Source: Sapria himalayana (taxonomy: Eukaryota; Streptophyta; Magnoliopsida; Malpighiales; Rafflesiaceae). Taken from it: a stretch of 64,000 nucleotides of DNA. Both the position numbers and the translations under genes were made by a program. The notes beneath the pieces were generated by a model that was given only the letters and a program-made list of their open reading frames with translations, was not told the origin of the DNA and made no database searches. The stretch spans positions 41,441 to 105,440 of the forward strand of contig JAREIK010002665.1 of the NCBI GenBank assembly GCA_029783825.1, given 5' to 3'. Positions 50,990 through 63,128 of this stretch are shown here, piece after piece. Each line of letters starts with the position of its first letter. Positions within the stretch are counted from its first letter, which is position 1.

Positions 50990-51159
50990 TACACTATATA
51001 CATGAATTTGTGTTAAAAATAGTATTTCAAAAATGTATACTCGATACTTGTATATGTGTAATGTTTTCATGCATATAATTTACATGTTCATATATATAGT
51101 ATACATGAAAATCCGAAAACATATACAATGTATACTTGTTAAAAATAGTATTTTGGGAA

Positions 51160-51193
<34 letters not shown>

Positions 51194-51260
51194 CTATATA
51201 TGTGTGTATGAATGTAACATTTTAATGTATACACTTAATGTTTTAACATATATAATTATA
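50990..51260. repeat. Imperfect tandem repeat with (AT)n core
   Basis: The words GTTAAAAATAGTATTT and AATGTATAC/AATGCATA recur about 125 bp apart. An (AT)n tract lies at about 51163-51189. Confidence 0.65.
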
Positions 51261-52300
51261 GTATAGGTGAAAATAAAATTAAAAATTTTAAATATTTAAA
51301 CTTAGCACATTTTGTATTTCAATTTAGGCTACCCACTTCCATGTCCATAACCTGCATTACCTAGCAACCCGGCAAGTCTAGGTATGACCTGGTATGAATG
51401 AATGATATGATACTTGTTGGTATGATTGAGATAGAAGACCCTATCATCAAACTTAACATTGAATATTCACATGCATTTTGTTTTAGTGAAAGATGTCAAA
51501 TCAATAGGTAATAATGTTGTGACTTTGATATAATGCCAAAAATATCATTTATAATATACTCCAAAAAGTTCATCTGGTAAATATCTTTTGTCTAAAGGAT
51601 ATCCACAAGTTTTTGGTTCGAAATAGTATTAAAATAGACATATATCCCGATATCAATTTTATAAGGATTATGTAAGTAGTTTAATTAGTCAATATTGAGT
51701 GAACTATTGTTCGAATTGGGTTGATAGACTCTACTCTTCAGAAGAAAACATAGACTATATGGCTCACTTCCTTTTACTAATGATGTTTCCTTAATATTTG
51801 GATAATATTGTGATTATTTGTCGGGTCAACGGCATCCTATTATTGAAAAACCCTGATGCTCTCTTGGCTTACAAGGTGACTATCATCATTGGACTGTTAT
51901 TGCCAATAATGATCCTCTCATAGTTGTGAATTTGTTATTTTAATAGTAAAATCATAAGTCATTCTATTCAAGGATCATTCATACATCTGCTCCTTTTAGG
52001 CTAATGTTGGGGAAGAATCTGTGCAGGATATTTTGAGTGGGATCTCATATAATTGAGAGTTCTAATGATACCCCTAGTAAGGATAAAATCTTAAAACCTA
52101 AGCACAAATAATTATTGTTCATATTCACTTTGGATTTCTCCCTAATTGGGGGTTAGAAGTCATGTCGCCTAGGGTTTAGTTCTCTTGGCTTAATTAAAAT
52201 CTAGTTATATATTATCTTTTTTTCTTTTTTTTTTCATAGTGTTCCTTTTATCCTTTAGAGATGCACGTAATTCTTTAAACTATAATTAATGATACTGGTT
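51261..52300. other. Transition spacer, nothing firmly recognised
   Basis: Composition changes here from AT-rich to the more balanced block II. No intact frames were seen. Confidence 0.45.
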
Positions 52301-55208
52301 TGAGGCCATGACTTTATTATCTCTATAATTCTTTTATCAAGTATGGAAGGTCACATTGGAAATGAATATCATGACTCAAGTAACACTTCTCGAGAGCATA
52401 ATATTGCAATGCTGAGAATTTTACAACTAAGATAATCTTTCTAGAACATAAAGTCATTGCACTAAGAATACTCTTAGCTTATGTATTTATCTATAGTAAA
52501 AAAACCATGATAATGGAAATCATCATTGCTTTGCTATTTTCTCATTGAAAAACTAAGTCGTTGCACTGAAAATACCATGACTAAAGTAAATGCTCTCTAG
52601 AACCAGGTTAAGCAACTACACTCTCTTGGACCACACTTTGAATGTTGGCCTCAAGTTCCTTAGCTGGGCAACTACTAATCATTCTTCTCTCCCTTCTCAC
52701 CCTTATTCCATAAAGGTTTTCTTTTTTTGCCTTCAGCTATAACAGGTTGGAAATGCTTTGCCCAACATTTGATTTGTTTTCAAATAACCAAGGGTGGAAT
52801 TCATTCAATCAATTCTTTATGCCATCCTAAACTAATTGTAATCTTTGGAAAGGAAGGAATGTAAGGAACATATCTTTTCTTTCCTTTCCACAGGTTCTTT
52901 AAAGCTATCAATTTCATCCCCCCCCATATATATTATCCATCTCACATTGATTCTGCATCAGATGACAAGCCCATGTGAAAACTTTCTTTTTTATTGGTGC
53001 CCGCTTGGTAGGCTATTATATTGAGTCTAAAGCCTACCAACATTTAAAGGTGGAGATTCGAATGCGAGCTAGAATTGGGGAGGCGAGAACATTATGATCG
53101 AAAGCTTCACACTTCTGAATAGTAAGAAATACTTTTAAAAATTAGATAAAATTGATAATCATCTGCTAGGTGGGCCAACCAAACGACTAATTTGGACCGG
53201 GCATCCTTGTCACAGAATCTCTCTAGCCAAGAATCTCATTATTGATCAAATCAGGGTGGATCAAATTCATTGGCAAATGAAAAATCTACCATTTTAACAC
53301 TTAGAAAAAAAACCTAGAAAAGAGGAAGAGTCACTAAGATAAGAGCTACATAAGCAAGCAAGAAGGAGAGGCTAGAAAGGGCGAGGCAAGGGGCTCTCTA
53401 TCTCAATGAAGATTGTGTCCAAGATTTGGTAATCAATAATCTAAGCTATGCTTCCTTCTTCTGGTCAGCTTTTATTAGCTTGTGCTTTATTATAGGTAAT
53501 CATTCCTCTCATCCCCATTTCTTTAGTCTTTTCAATGGTACTTGAATCTTAAGTCACGATCATGTCTCACCTCACCCAGTATAGATAGTAATTGGTTCCG
53601 TGTTTTTCATAAATTAAATAAGTTCCAAGCTCAAGTGCATGTTCATCCATCTTCATTCCAAAGGTGAAATCTCTATTGAGTGACTGTAACTACTATGGTT
53701 TATGGTCAATAGTTATTAACCACCTTTTTGTCGATCTTTATTAAGCCTTAAGAGAGAAACTTGTGTAAGGGGGACATTTGTTTCATTATATATTGGACCT
53801 GGACCTTCTTTCTTCTCCTGTGGAGCCATGATAAAGTCACCAGTGATAGATTAGTACAATACTCCTTCACGCATAAGCTGAGTGATCAAAGGTTTCCTAA
53901 CCACATGCCCAACCCAACTCGGCTAGGCATACCCACACAATTAATAGAAAGACCAAAACTACTAGATTGAGCTTTCTTATTCCTAGGAAGAGGGAAGATT
54001 CGATGCATGCTCACCTATGGCAGTTTCATTATGCTCTTTCCTCAACTATTAAATGTCCTATAACAACCTATGCATATCCTATTCCAGTTACTTCTTCATG
54101 TTGCACCGATCACATGGAAGAAAGTTTGAAACCCTGATTATTAAGGTCATTGCTTAACAAACTTGATAGCCCTTCTACCACTAGAGTGATCTTACTAAGG
54201 AGTTATGTATTAGAGCTTCCTTCTTTGCTTATATGATAATGAGGGTGGCCTTTTGGTTGGAGATGTTGCATTGTCATTTCTTTTAAAGAAGTGTGCACAT
54301 TGCTTTAGAGGGCTTATGGTAGAGAAATTCATCATGACTCACTTTCTATACCCATCTCTCTGACACACTCACAATATTCGAGGATAGATAATTCTCTCTT
54401 TTCATCAAAAATTTATATACAAGAGGGATGATTATAGTGATGTATTAATTTAGATCTATTTTTCCTTCAAAATCTTGGAAAATGTTTTTTTTTCTTACCA
54501 AGAAGGCAAGTAAGAATACATGTCAAGCATTATCACTCTAGTCTTGAACTTGGACTCTATGTTGTCTTTGATATCTGATATTAAGCTACTACATTCCTGA
54601 TATCACCCAAAGATACATACCTTAGGTGTCACATATACCCCTTCATCAAGGGTTGAAATGGGACCCTATGTGGAAGGTCCTCTCAACTCATAAACTCAAT
54701 GAGAAAATTATGAGGTAGCTTCGAAAGATCAAGAGGAAGGTATAAGGACTTCATTTCTTGCTTCAACTCTTTACCTTCTGAGCTTGCCACTTTTCAATTC
54801 CTTCTTGCTTGTGTTTGTTTACACATGCATAGAAAGAGGTCTCAAAGTTGTTTGTGGCCATAATTTACTCATTATGTATTAGACAACAATAATATGCTGA
54901 TTATGGGATGGAGCTTTTATTGGTTTTAGGACTATATAGGCCGATGGTTTCCCTCCTAAGAGATGTTTAAGATCCCTCCCCTTCTGGGTAGACTTAGGAC
55001 TTCGTTAGAATGTGGCGACAAGTGACATATTTTAACCATTGGGAACTATGTTAATCATAGGTTATTAGACCCCTTTCATATTTGGGTGGTAGAGGTCTTA
55101 AGTGTGGTTAAGAATAAACTTGCATGCAATATATTTGAGGTGTCTTTTGTTAAATGAAGGTTATCTCTAGTATGCTTTGTGGAAAGGTATCCGTTCAGAT
55201 ATCATGGT

Positions 55209-55642
55209 TCTTGGCCTATTTTCATGATACACCCATATATTAGTGTGGTTGTGTGCAGAATAAGTGCACCTTGGTGTACGCTTCACATCATACGCGATGC
55301 TCAGTTCTGATATTATCATTGCTGATCATGTAGTTGCCAAAGTCTATGAATTTACTTTGGGTAGATTGGGGATGAAAATAATTTATCAAAAGTCCTTGAT
55401 CTCCCATTTTGGTTCTACTGAGTTTGCCAAATACTTTAGGATTATGGATTTGAGAAAAGATTTATATTCTATCTAATTTCGGAGTTTTTAAAACTCCCAC
55501 CATCGAATCCATGGCGATTCAAATGAAGTACCCTTTCAAGTGGGTTTATACCCTTGCACACGTGGCTAATGCTAATTACCATGTTTTATTACGCTTGGAC
55601 CATCACCGATTGGTACACTATGGGCACCTTTGGGTGATGTGA
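55209..55642 (+). pseudogene. Endogenous mitovirus RNA polymerase relic
   Basis: Three adjacent plus-strand pieces in different frames read like the palm and C-terminal part of a mitovirus RNA-dependent RNA polymerase. At 55209 a motif-B-like SWPIF begins. After a shift, 55264-55476 (70 codons) covers the motif C region; the usual catalytic GDD-type aspartates read SSDI. It continues through the following helix to KSLISHFGSTEFAK, a mitovirus-typical segment. After another shift, 55478-55642 gives about 54 codons with MKYPF and an LLRLDHH motif, as in the end of these polymerases. The catalytic site is altered and the frame is broken at least twice, so no active protein is possible. Upstream motif A was not convincingly found. 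Mitoviruses replicate in mitochondria, and relics are known in plant mitochondrial genomes. Confidence 0.8.
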
Positions 55643-55909
55643 ACAAAGATGAAATGTTGTTCAATCATTGGATTGGGAGGAAAAGCGAGCAACAAAGAAA
55701 ATTGAGTCAGGCCCAACCACTTTACCAATATGGAGTATAACAACACTGCCTTAGTCTGTCTAAAGTAGTACTGTTAACTTGATGCTATGGTCTCGGGGCA
55801 ATAAGACGGGTTTGCTTCACTTTGTTTCATGACAGGGTTAGCTCTCTAGAATGATATGCCATCTTGCTACTTTGGCATTGGCATAAAGTTAGTCTTTCTT
55901 AGAGAAATG

Positions 55910-56756
55910 TTCTACTTTATTTGCTTTACCGTGGTGTTTGGTTGCGAAATGCCGAAGGAATTAAGTGTCAAGATCAGTTTTTGAGCCTAATGATTGGGTT
56001 GAGTAACGTCTTCTAGGCTATTTTAATAAATATATTTGCAAAATTCTTTCTCTCTCTAACTAAGGGGTGTGACCAGGTCACACCAATATAAAAGAATAGA
56101 TTTTGTGTCCTTGGAATTCAAATGAAAGTCATAGGTTGGGTTTGTGTATGGTGAGATGGAAAATACTGCTAAAACATTTGAGGGGAGTGCTATTCTATTT
56201 GCTTTACCGTGGTGTTTGGTTGCGACATGCCGGAGAAATTAAGTGTCAAGATCAGTTTTTGAGCCTAATGATTGGGTTGAGGAACGTCTTCTAGGCTATT
56301 TTAATAAATATCTTTGCAATATTCTTTCTCTCTCTAACTAAGGGGTGTGACCAGGTCACACCAATATAAAAGAATAGATTTTTTGTCCTTGGAATTCAAA
56401 TGAAAGTGATAGGTTGGGTTTGTGTATGGTGAGATGGAAAATACTCCTAAAACATTTGAGGGGAGTGCTATACTATTTGCTTTACCGTGGTGTTTGGTTG
56501 CAACACGCCGGAGAAATTAAGTGTCTAGATCAATTTTTGAGCCTAATGATTGGGTTGAGGAACGTCTTCTGGGCTATTTTAATAAATGTCTTTGTAATAT
56601 TGTTTCTCTCTCTAACTAAGGGTTGTGACCAGATCACACCCTTATAAAAAAATATATTTTTTGTCCTTGGAATTCAAATGAAAGTGATAGGTTGGGTTTG
56701 TGTATAGTGAGATGGAAAATACTCCTAAAACATTTGAGGGGAGTGCTAACATATGC
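55910..56756 (+). repeat. Three tandem copies of a 278-bp unit
   Basis: The word TTGCTTTACCGTGGTGTTTG occurs at 55921, 56199 and 56477, exactly 278 bp apart each time. Copies differ at only a few positions. Each unit holds a GGTGTGACCAGGTCACACC palindrome, a TTTTGAGCCTAATGATTGGG stretch and a purine-rich end. The array ends at about 56756 in a partial unit (TTTGAGGGGAGTGCTA). Frames of 63-77 codons (56103, 56414) are repeat products. The first unit begins about 270 bp after the mitovirus relic. Confidence 0.95.
56065..56083. repeat. 19-nt palindrome in the first repeat unit
   Basis: GGTGTGACC and GGTCACACC are separated by one A. The palindrome recurs 278 bp later (about 56343-56361) and in altered form in the third unit (about 56621-56640). 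Confidence 0.85.
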
Positions 56757-59700
56757 ACTTCCTCTCACTCCCCCATCCAAATTGCCTTAGCATTTAGCAT
56801 CTCTCTCTTCATTTCTTCTCATAGGCATTAGCCTCCGAATCTTTATCTGAATTCCATTCACATCGTTAGAAGCCAAATCTAGAGTATTAGCCAAACGACC
56901 CTGTTTCTTCCAAACTAAACATGACCCAACAACTATCCTTTTTTCCCGAAGCTAGATCATAACAAAAATCATATGAAAAAAAATAGATAGGATTAAGATA
57001 TTGAAGCATTTGTAGCTGTATCAAGGAATGGGTAGGACTCAGTTCCTGGCAAGAGCAAACATTAATTTGATGGAGGGAGGTTTTTCATTAAATAGGGATA
57101 TAGGGCATCTGAATAAGTTAATTCACCTGCCGACTATAAAGAAGAATTCTTTGCATCCAAAGTAGTAGTGACTAAAACCTTATTCATACCTATAGAAAAA
57201 ACATTGACTATTTGCCAAATCTAAAGATAAAAATAGGCTATGTAGGATACTGATTATGGCTAGTTTAGGTGGGGTCAGAAGGTATGCACAAGATAAGAAA
57301 AGAAAGGGTAACATCACTAGTACATCCATTTCTGCCATTGATGACATGGCCAAGACTGCCAATGGGGGGCATCGATCCACCTTCAAAAGCATTTCGCAAA
57401 AAGATCAACTAGTAATATTCCTAGGTATTTCTTCTCAAGTGAGATTGGTGCTCGCTCTAGTACTCATAGCTTCTTGGATCTAAATCACAATCTCGAAATG
57501 AAAGATATGTTGTTGGTTTGTCCCTTCCCCCTACTTCAGGTGGAGCAACTTTGCCCTTGCTACTCTAGTAGTTATTCCAAGCAAATTGTAAATACTACAC
57601 TTATACTTGTGTGGGTGGATCACTGACTATTGGGCCTGAGGGCCTCCTCAACATTAGACAGAAAAATGATATGCTAAATACACTAATCTTTCTGGTTGAG
57701 TACACGGGTACTGCTCTTCTAAGTTGAGCTGGCCCGGGAAAGAGAATATGGAAAACAAGTCCATTTAATCTAAAACCAAATGAGTACTTCTCGTGAAGAG
57801 CAATTTGAAGGAATCTTTCACAACATGGCCTCTAAAGCTTCTGTGAATATATTTCTATTTGAGTTTTGACAAGAAACTAGGAATAGCTCTTTTCCTTTAT
57901 GCTTCAAAAAAAGAGGTGAGGTGGGGAGAATCATCAGTTGGAGCATCCATAAAGCTTGAAAAATACCTTTTCTGAGTTGCATACCTATCCTCTACTATTA
58001 TTGATTCTCTCATAAGATGATTAAACATGCATGTCTAGCTCACAAGTAGTTGTGGAATATTTTACTTGATCTTTGATAGTGTGTAATGTCAGTCAAGGTA
58101 TATAGCAATCTATTGAGATGACATCTCATAATCACCGAGTAGTGGACTAGCCCTAGTGACAAAAGTAGTTCAACCAGAACAACTCTAGGCAGTGCACTTA
58201 ATTAGCTAAGGAATAACACGTAACTAAGGTGCTCCAACCAAAGGGGTGCTAAACACACACAGGGTCTTTATTGATTTCGTTGGATTGGATAAAGTAGAAA
58301 GATTGGCTTGTAGTCCGTAGTGCACTCAACTCAAGAAGCTTTTTCTTTCACAACTCCTTCCCTACCAATCTCTGGAAAATAATGCCCATTTAAGCACCAA
58401 GTAGATCTTTCCCCAATTGAATCAGCTGCTATTGAAAACAAGTTGGTTAGAATGGACCCTTTTGAATGGGAGGATGAAAGGAGATAGATCCATGGAAAAA
58501 AGATAACATTCATAAACACAAGATGAGACAAAACAAAACGAGATCGATTCATTGGGCCTTATAAAGATCGAGATGTGAGAAAGAGTTAGTGGCGAAGGGT
58601 AAAAATAAAAGATAATAAATAAAAAACCATTAGAACTAAGTCTGGATAAAAGGAAGAAGACGATTCTAGATAAGATTTTTTTTGGAAGAAGAGTTGCTCT
58701 TGTCTCTTTCTCGGCAATGTCAGATCAAGAAGAGCTGGCTTTATTATTATCTTTCATTTATTCTATGCTCTTTAGTGAGGGAGAAAAAAATGGGCTACTT
58801 TATTCATGAGCTTATAGAGCTAGGGTGCACTAAGTGAATCAATTACCACTCTATGGACCTTTAGAGTTAGGGCGCGCTAAGTTATTCATATTTCTTGAGC
58901 ACTAAATTCTCAAAAAGTAGATAGAGAGATCTCTAAAGTCTTCCATTTTGGTTGAAGAAGTATGCTTTTACTTTAAGCTCTTTTGAAGCTTTTGTATCTG
59001 CTATTTCTTTGTAGCTTTAATATGATGAGAAGAATAAGATTTGCCTCAAATAGAATCTCTCATTTATTCCTATTAGCTCTCTCCTCTCATAAAATCCTAT
59101 TCATTCACCTATCCCATTCTTATGGTTAGCCTTCAACTAACATGACTCATTGTGAAAGTGGACATTGAGTTTATGATTTGACCAAACCCATTAAAGAACA
59201 CCTCATTTCTTTTTGAGCCTAGCCACATTTCTATTTGGTTATGCTATACGGTAGTACTTGTTGCAGGGGCAGGCCATAGACCTACTAAGTAGATAGCTAT
59301 ATATAATGCTATATAAAATTTATTTGCTCAAGTGTGAAAGCGGAAGGTCATGCACATAAAAAGTATTCCACTATATAGACTTTTTAAAGCCTTTGATTAC
59401 CCTGGGTGGGGCTTGAACTATTTACATCGCCTGAACTTGCATTTCTTTCCCTTCGTTCATGGAACTAAGTGGTACATGCATACATATTGTGTAAGAGGGG
59501 AATCACTCAACTATAATATAGAGCAACTAGAGCTTGAGAGCTAGCTAATCGATTGGAGTTTGGTTTCAAAGTTGTTTAAAAAAGTGGATCAAATAGAGAA
59601 TTCTTTCCTTTTTATAAATCAGAGTGTCTTGTATTTGTTCTTAAAGCTTTAAATTTGATTGAACCAAAATAAAAGGTGATTTTTGAAAGCCAGTCACATT

Positions 59701-61515
59701 TGGCTAAGATTCTTTCCACTTAGCAACACATAATTTTTTTTTTGATTCACTAACAAATGAGGAGGAATTGAATGCATTTTGAGATTAGATAGTATAGTAG
59801 GGGGCAATTTCACAATGTTTGCAATGATAAATTTACCAGCTATGAGGTGGACGGCCAGGCGAATAGCCAAGTCATATGTCATGGTTGCACTTATATATAA
59901 AGAATAAAATAGAAGAAAGAAAACATCATGAGAACTTTTTTTCCATGACCCCCATTTTTTTTAAATAAAAAAGTGAGTGAAAAAAAATCAGAATCTTGAA
60001 TGATTTTAAATGTCAATCACATGGAGCTATAAAAGAAGAATATGAAAGATGCAAAGCAGACCTGGTCCTTTGTGTTTTTCCCAGTATAGCATGGAGAGTA
60101 AAAAGAAGCAGAGAAATGAATGATTCCTTCTCAAGAACCTTAAACTTTAATATTCAGTTCCGTTCCTAAAATCTTAAAAAATTAGCTTTGAAGAACCTCT
60201 AGTCTCTTGTTGACGAAGAATTCGTTACTATCTCTTTTGAAAACCCATTCGCCAGACAAAAACCCTTTCTCACACTATCCACCAAGAAAAGAACCGAAAG
60301 CTTCTCTTTTTAATATGAAAAGAAGAAAAAATTTTCATTTCTTCTAGCCAGAAGAATGCACTCGAATATTGATTAGGGGTGATCTGTTGAAATAAAAATG
60401 AATTATGAAGAAGCAAACCCAATTTTATACCATCAGATCACCCAACAACTTAAAAGCTTCTAAAGCAGCATTTTGCCAACCAAGAGAGATTAAAGCCGTG
60501 AAGCATGGTGGACCACTCCATCACCACTTATAACTTTCAGGGGCTTTTCTCAGTAATCCTTAGAGAAGGAAGAGAGAGGTTGAGCTACTATTGGTAGAGT
60601 TTCTAATCCCAATCGTGATGCACATAAGCTTAGAAAAATTGGACAAAGTTGTGGTTTGGTAGATGCCCCATTATTTGTGGTGTTGCAATTAGAGGTGTCA
60701 AGTGAGTGGGCAGCCCAGTCCCGGCATGAAGCACGACCTGACCGAGTCGTGCATGGCCTGGCATGGCACGGTCCAGAACAATGCTTGGGCCCATGCCTTC
60801 TGGGCCGGAGGGTTTTGGGCCTCATCCCGGGCCAGGCATGACCCGGTTGCCAGACATGAAGGCACAGACCAGCTGACACGGTCGTGTACTATGCCCTCGA
60901 CTCAGGTCAGGTTTTAGTTGCAGTCTCATTGGACCAATCCTGAGCCCCAAGTTTGGACTCCCGAGCTAGGCACCAATGCTAGCCTTGATCCCGGATGGTC
61001 GGCCTGACCCCGAGGCCCGAATCTTTTGAAACCCTCGAGGTCGAACTGACCCAACCCCAATGGTTCAAAAAAAAAATTAAACTAGGTTTCCTTTAGCCAT
61101 TGGATGCACCCCAACAGCTAGGGCAGAAATCTGATAGCTGTCAGAATCCTGCCCTAAGAATTCAAATATATATATTTTAATATCTTGCCCTTATCTAATT
61201 CTCTCCTCATTTCTCTTAATATCACTTCTCAAATCTCACCTCACTCTCATCTCTTTCTCTATCCTAGTTCCTATTCTAATTCTCTCACTCATCTTATCTC
61301 TTTGACTATTTCCTTTTGGAGTTAGGTTCATTTTGGCTCTTGGCTTTCTTCTTGGTCTCGGGACTTAGGTGCAGACTTCAAACATCAGGTATTTTCAGCA
61401 ATCCATAAAAGGCAAAACTAGTATTATTTTTTAAATTTTATTTAGTTTTTAATTTTTCTCAATAATTTAATCTCAATAATGTTTAATTTAAAAAATAGAA
61501 TTTAGAATATAATTA

Positions 61516-61562
61516 TAAAATAATAAAATAATAAAATAATAAAATAATAAAATAATAAAATA
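61516..61562. repeat. Short tandem repeat AAAATAAT
   Basis: About six units of an 8-bp repeat lie in the leader of hAT copy E. Confidence 0.9.
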
Positions 61563-61799
61563 TAAAATGATAAATAGTAAATTTATTGAAGAGAACATGA
61601 TTAATATTAACATAAATATAAATAATTTTAATATTGATAACCCTAGGCCTACGAAAAGGTCCAAGACCGAAACTATGTTTTCTCACGTGGCCTTGAACCA
61701 ACTATTTAAAAAATAAAAAACTATAATAAAATCTTTTGTTCGGACTCACTTTAAGATAATACAAATTAAAAATGTTAGGGATATCAAAGATGAATCGGC

Positions 61800-62500
61800 A
61801 CAAAACAAATATTATAATAAAATATTAATATGTAGGAGTGCATGTTGGACTGGGCACCTAAAGAGGCATGTTGAATAATGCACCAAAAAATATGGTGCAT
61901 TAGATCCCAGGCAAACCTAACTGAGTGGTGTGGTCATTGAGGTGGATTTAGTTCAGCTTCTATGTTTTCCCCCTTCATATACCGCAAGGAGTTAGGAAGA
62001 GAAGTTATGACCAAATTGATTATTACGATAGGTCTTCCGATTTGATTTTTGGAGGATCCAAGAGTAATCAGTATCATACAGACCTATTTGTAGCCCGCAT
62101 ATCATAAGATTTCTAGGTCTACATCTAGGAACGACATACTAAAATATTATAAGTTAAAAAAACAAATAATAACTAATGAATTTATAAATAATAATAGTAT
62201 GGTGTTTGTGATATCTAATATCTAGACTAGTCACAATGATGCATCTTATGCATGCTTCACCGCTCACTGTTTAGATTCTAAATGGACACTAAATAAAATC
62301 ATTTTAAGATTCTTAGATTTTCTTCATTTTCATGATAGCCTGATTATATATGAGTACATGATGAGAATCTTTAGAGATTATAATATTTAAAATAAAATAT
62401 ATAGTATCATCAATAATGCATTAACAATGGAGTAGCCATTAACATGTTAGTTAGGTCCATTAGAGATGAGCCATTAAAAGGGATTTTCCATGTATTTTTG
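61800..62500 (+). pseudogene. hAT transposase remnant (copy E)
   Basis: Nucleotide alignment with copy B is clear: the words GTAGGAGTGCATG, GACTGGGCACCTAAAGAGGCATG and GATCCCAGGCAAACC match the BED finger region, and GGATCCAAGAGTAATCAGTA and CTAGGAACGACATACT match the linker. The catalytic start (about 62200-62500) has lost its frame through stops and small deletions. It is cut at 62500 by the copia LTR. Confidence 0.8.
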
Positions 62501-63047
62501 TGATAACCAAGGGGTGTCAAGGCCCACTTACGTGGACTCCATAATCCCCTTGGGCTCCCAGAAAACTGGGCAGGTAAGAATTATCCCCAGTACCTTGAAA
62601 CAAGCACATAAGATAGATTATTGACCTATTATTCCTCTGAGGATAAAGTGAAATCAATATAGCTGTACATCTCTTCCTAGTCCTGCAAGTTATCCTCATA
62701 TTGCTAGGTGACATTATAATAGTAAGTAAGGACTATTTTCTTATAAAAATTGATTATCAATACATACATATTTATTAGGAAATATTTTATATTAGTTGTA
62801 ATGTTAATCCCACCAAAAAGGGGATCATGACTTTTGAGTCATAACCCTAATATCATCGGCTCAGGTTCCTGATAAAGTCTCCCTTAATGGGTAGTAGAAA
62901 AATAATAGCAAGCACAAAAACTTATCACTATCTGCTCTTCTAGCTTCAACATGCTTGTTCTTCCATCTTGTCTAGTTTTCAATGTAAACAATCAGCATGC
63001 TAGATAACAAATCATAAATTCCTCCATTATTCGTCTTACTGTTATCA
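62501..63047 (+). repeat. 5' long terminal repeat, 547 bp
   Basis: It starts TGATAACC and ends GTTATCA, a perfect 7-bp terminal inversion with TG...CA ends. The right limit is fixed by the primer binding site that follows within 10 bp. Confidence 0.85.
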
Positions 63048-63056
63048 TTTTTGATG

Positions 63057-63068
63057 TGGTATCAAAGA
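63057..63068 (+). other. Primer binding site for initiator Met-tRNA
   Basis: TGGTATCAAAGA matches the complement of the plant initiator tRNA 3' end (TGGTATCAGAGC) at 10 of 12 bases, which is typical of Ty1/copia. Confidence 0.85.
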
Positions 63069-63128
63069 TAACTATCCTAGTGTCTGATTACTGATCTTTT
63101 CAAAAGCCTTGACAACCAGTAAAACATC

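Larger units (their letters stand above)
52300..60681. other. Block II: gene-poor, mitochondrial-like DNA (candidate NUMT)
   Basis: About 8.4 kb with the same texture as block I. It carries a mitovirus polymerase relic (55209-55642) and a 278-bp tandem repeat. Short frames at 53761-53970, 57256-57483 and 58331-58552 (70-75 codons) have no recognised motifs. The block is bounded on the right by hAT copy E. Its mitochondrial origin is inferred, mainly from the mitovirus relic. Confidence 0.42.
60690..62500 (+). mobile_element. hAT transposon copy E, interrupted by a copia element
   Basis: A perfect TAGAGGTGTCAA terminus starts at 60690 and is followed by a GC-rich subterminal zone to about 61070 with partly decayed GGCACG motifs. 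A GGGCAGAAT-type block lies near 61110-61150, as in copy B. Downstream, about 61800-62150 aligns with the BED finger and linker, and 62190-62500 with the start of the catalytic core of copy B, but no long frame is open. Homology stops at 62500, where the LTR of a copia element begins. The rest of copy E should lie right of the window. The probable left target copy is GTTGCAAT (60682-60689), untestable here. Confidence 0.88.

Noticed and set aside
51033..51266. 77-codon Tyr/Ile-rich frame
   Set aside because: Product of the AT microsatellite and imperfect tandem repeat at 50990-51260.
55910..56756. Regular repeats considered as a CRISPR array
   Set aside because: The units are 278 bp long and directly adjacent with no spacers, and the context is a plant genome.
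59694..59882. Minus-strand frame with LAIRLAVHLIAGKF, reminiscent of an ATP synthase subunit a membrane segment
   Set aside because: The match covers one short helix and the rest does not resemble mitochondrial atp6. Too weak to call.
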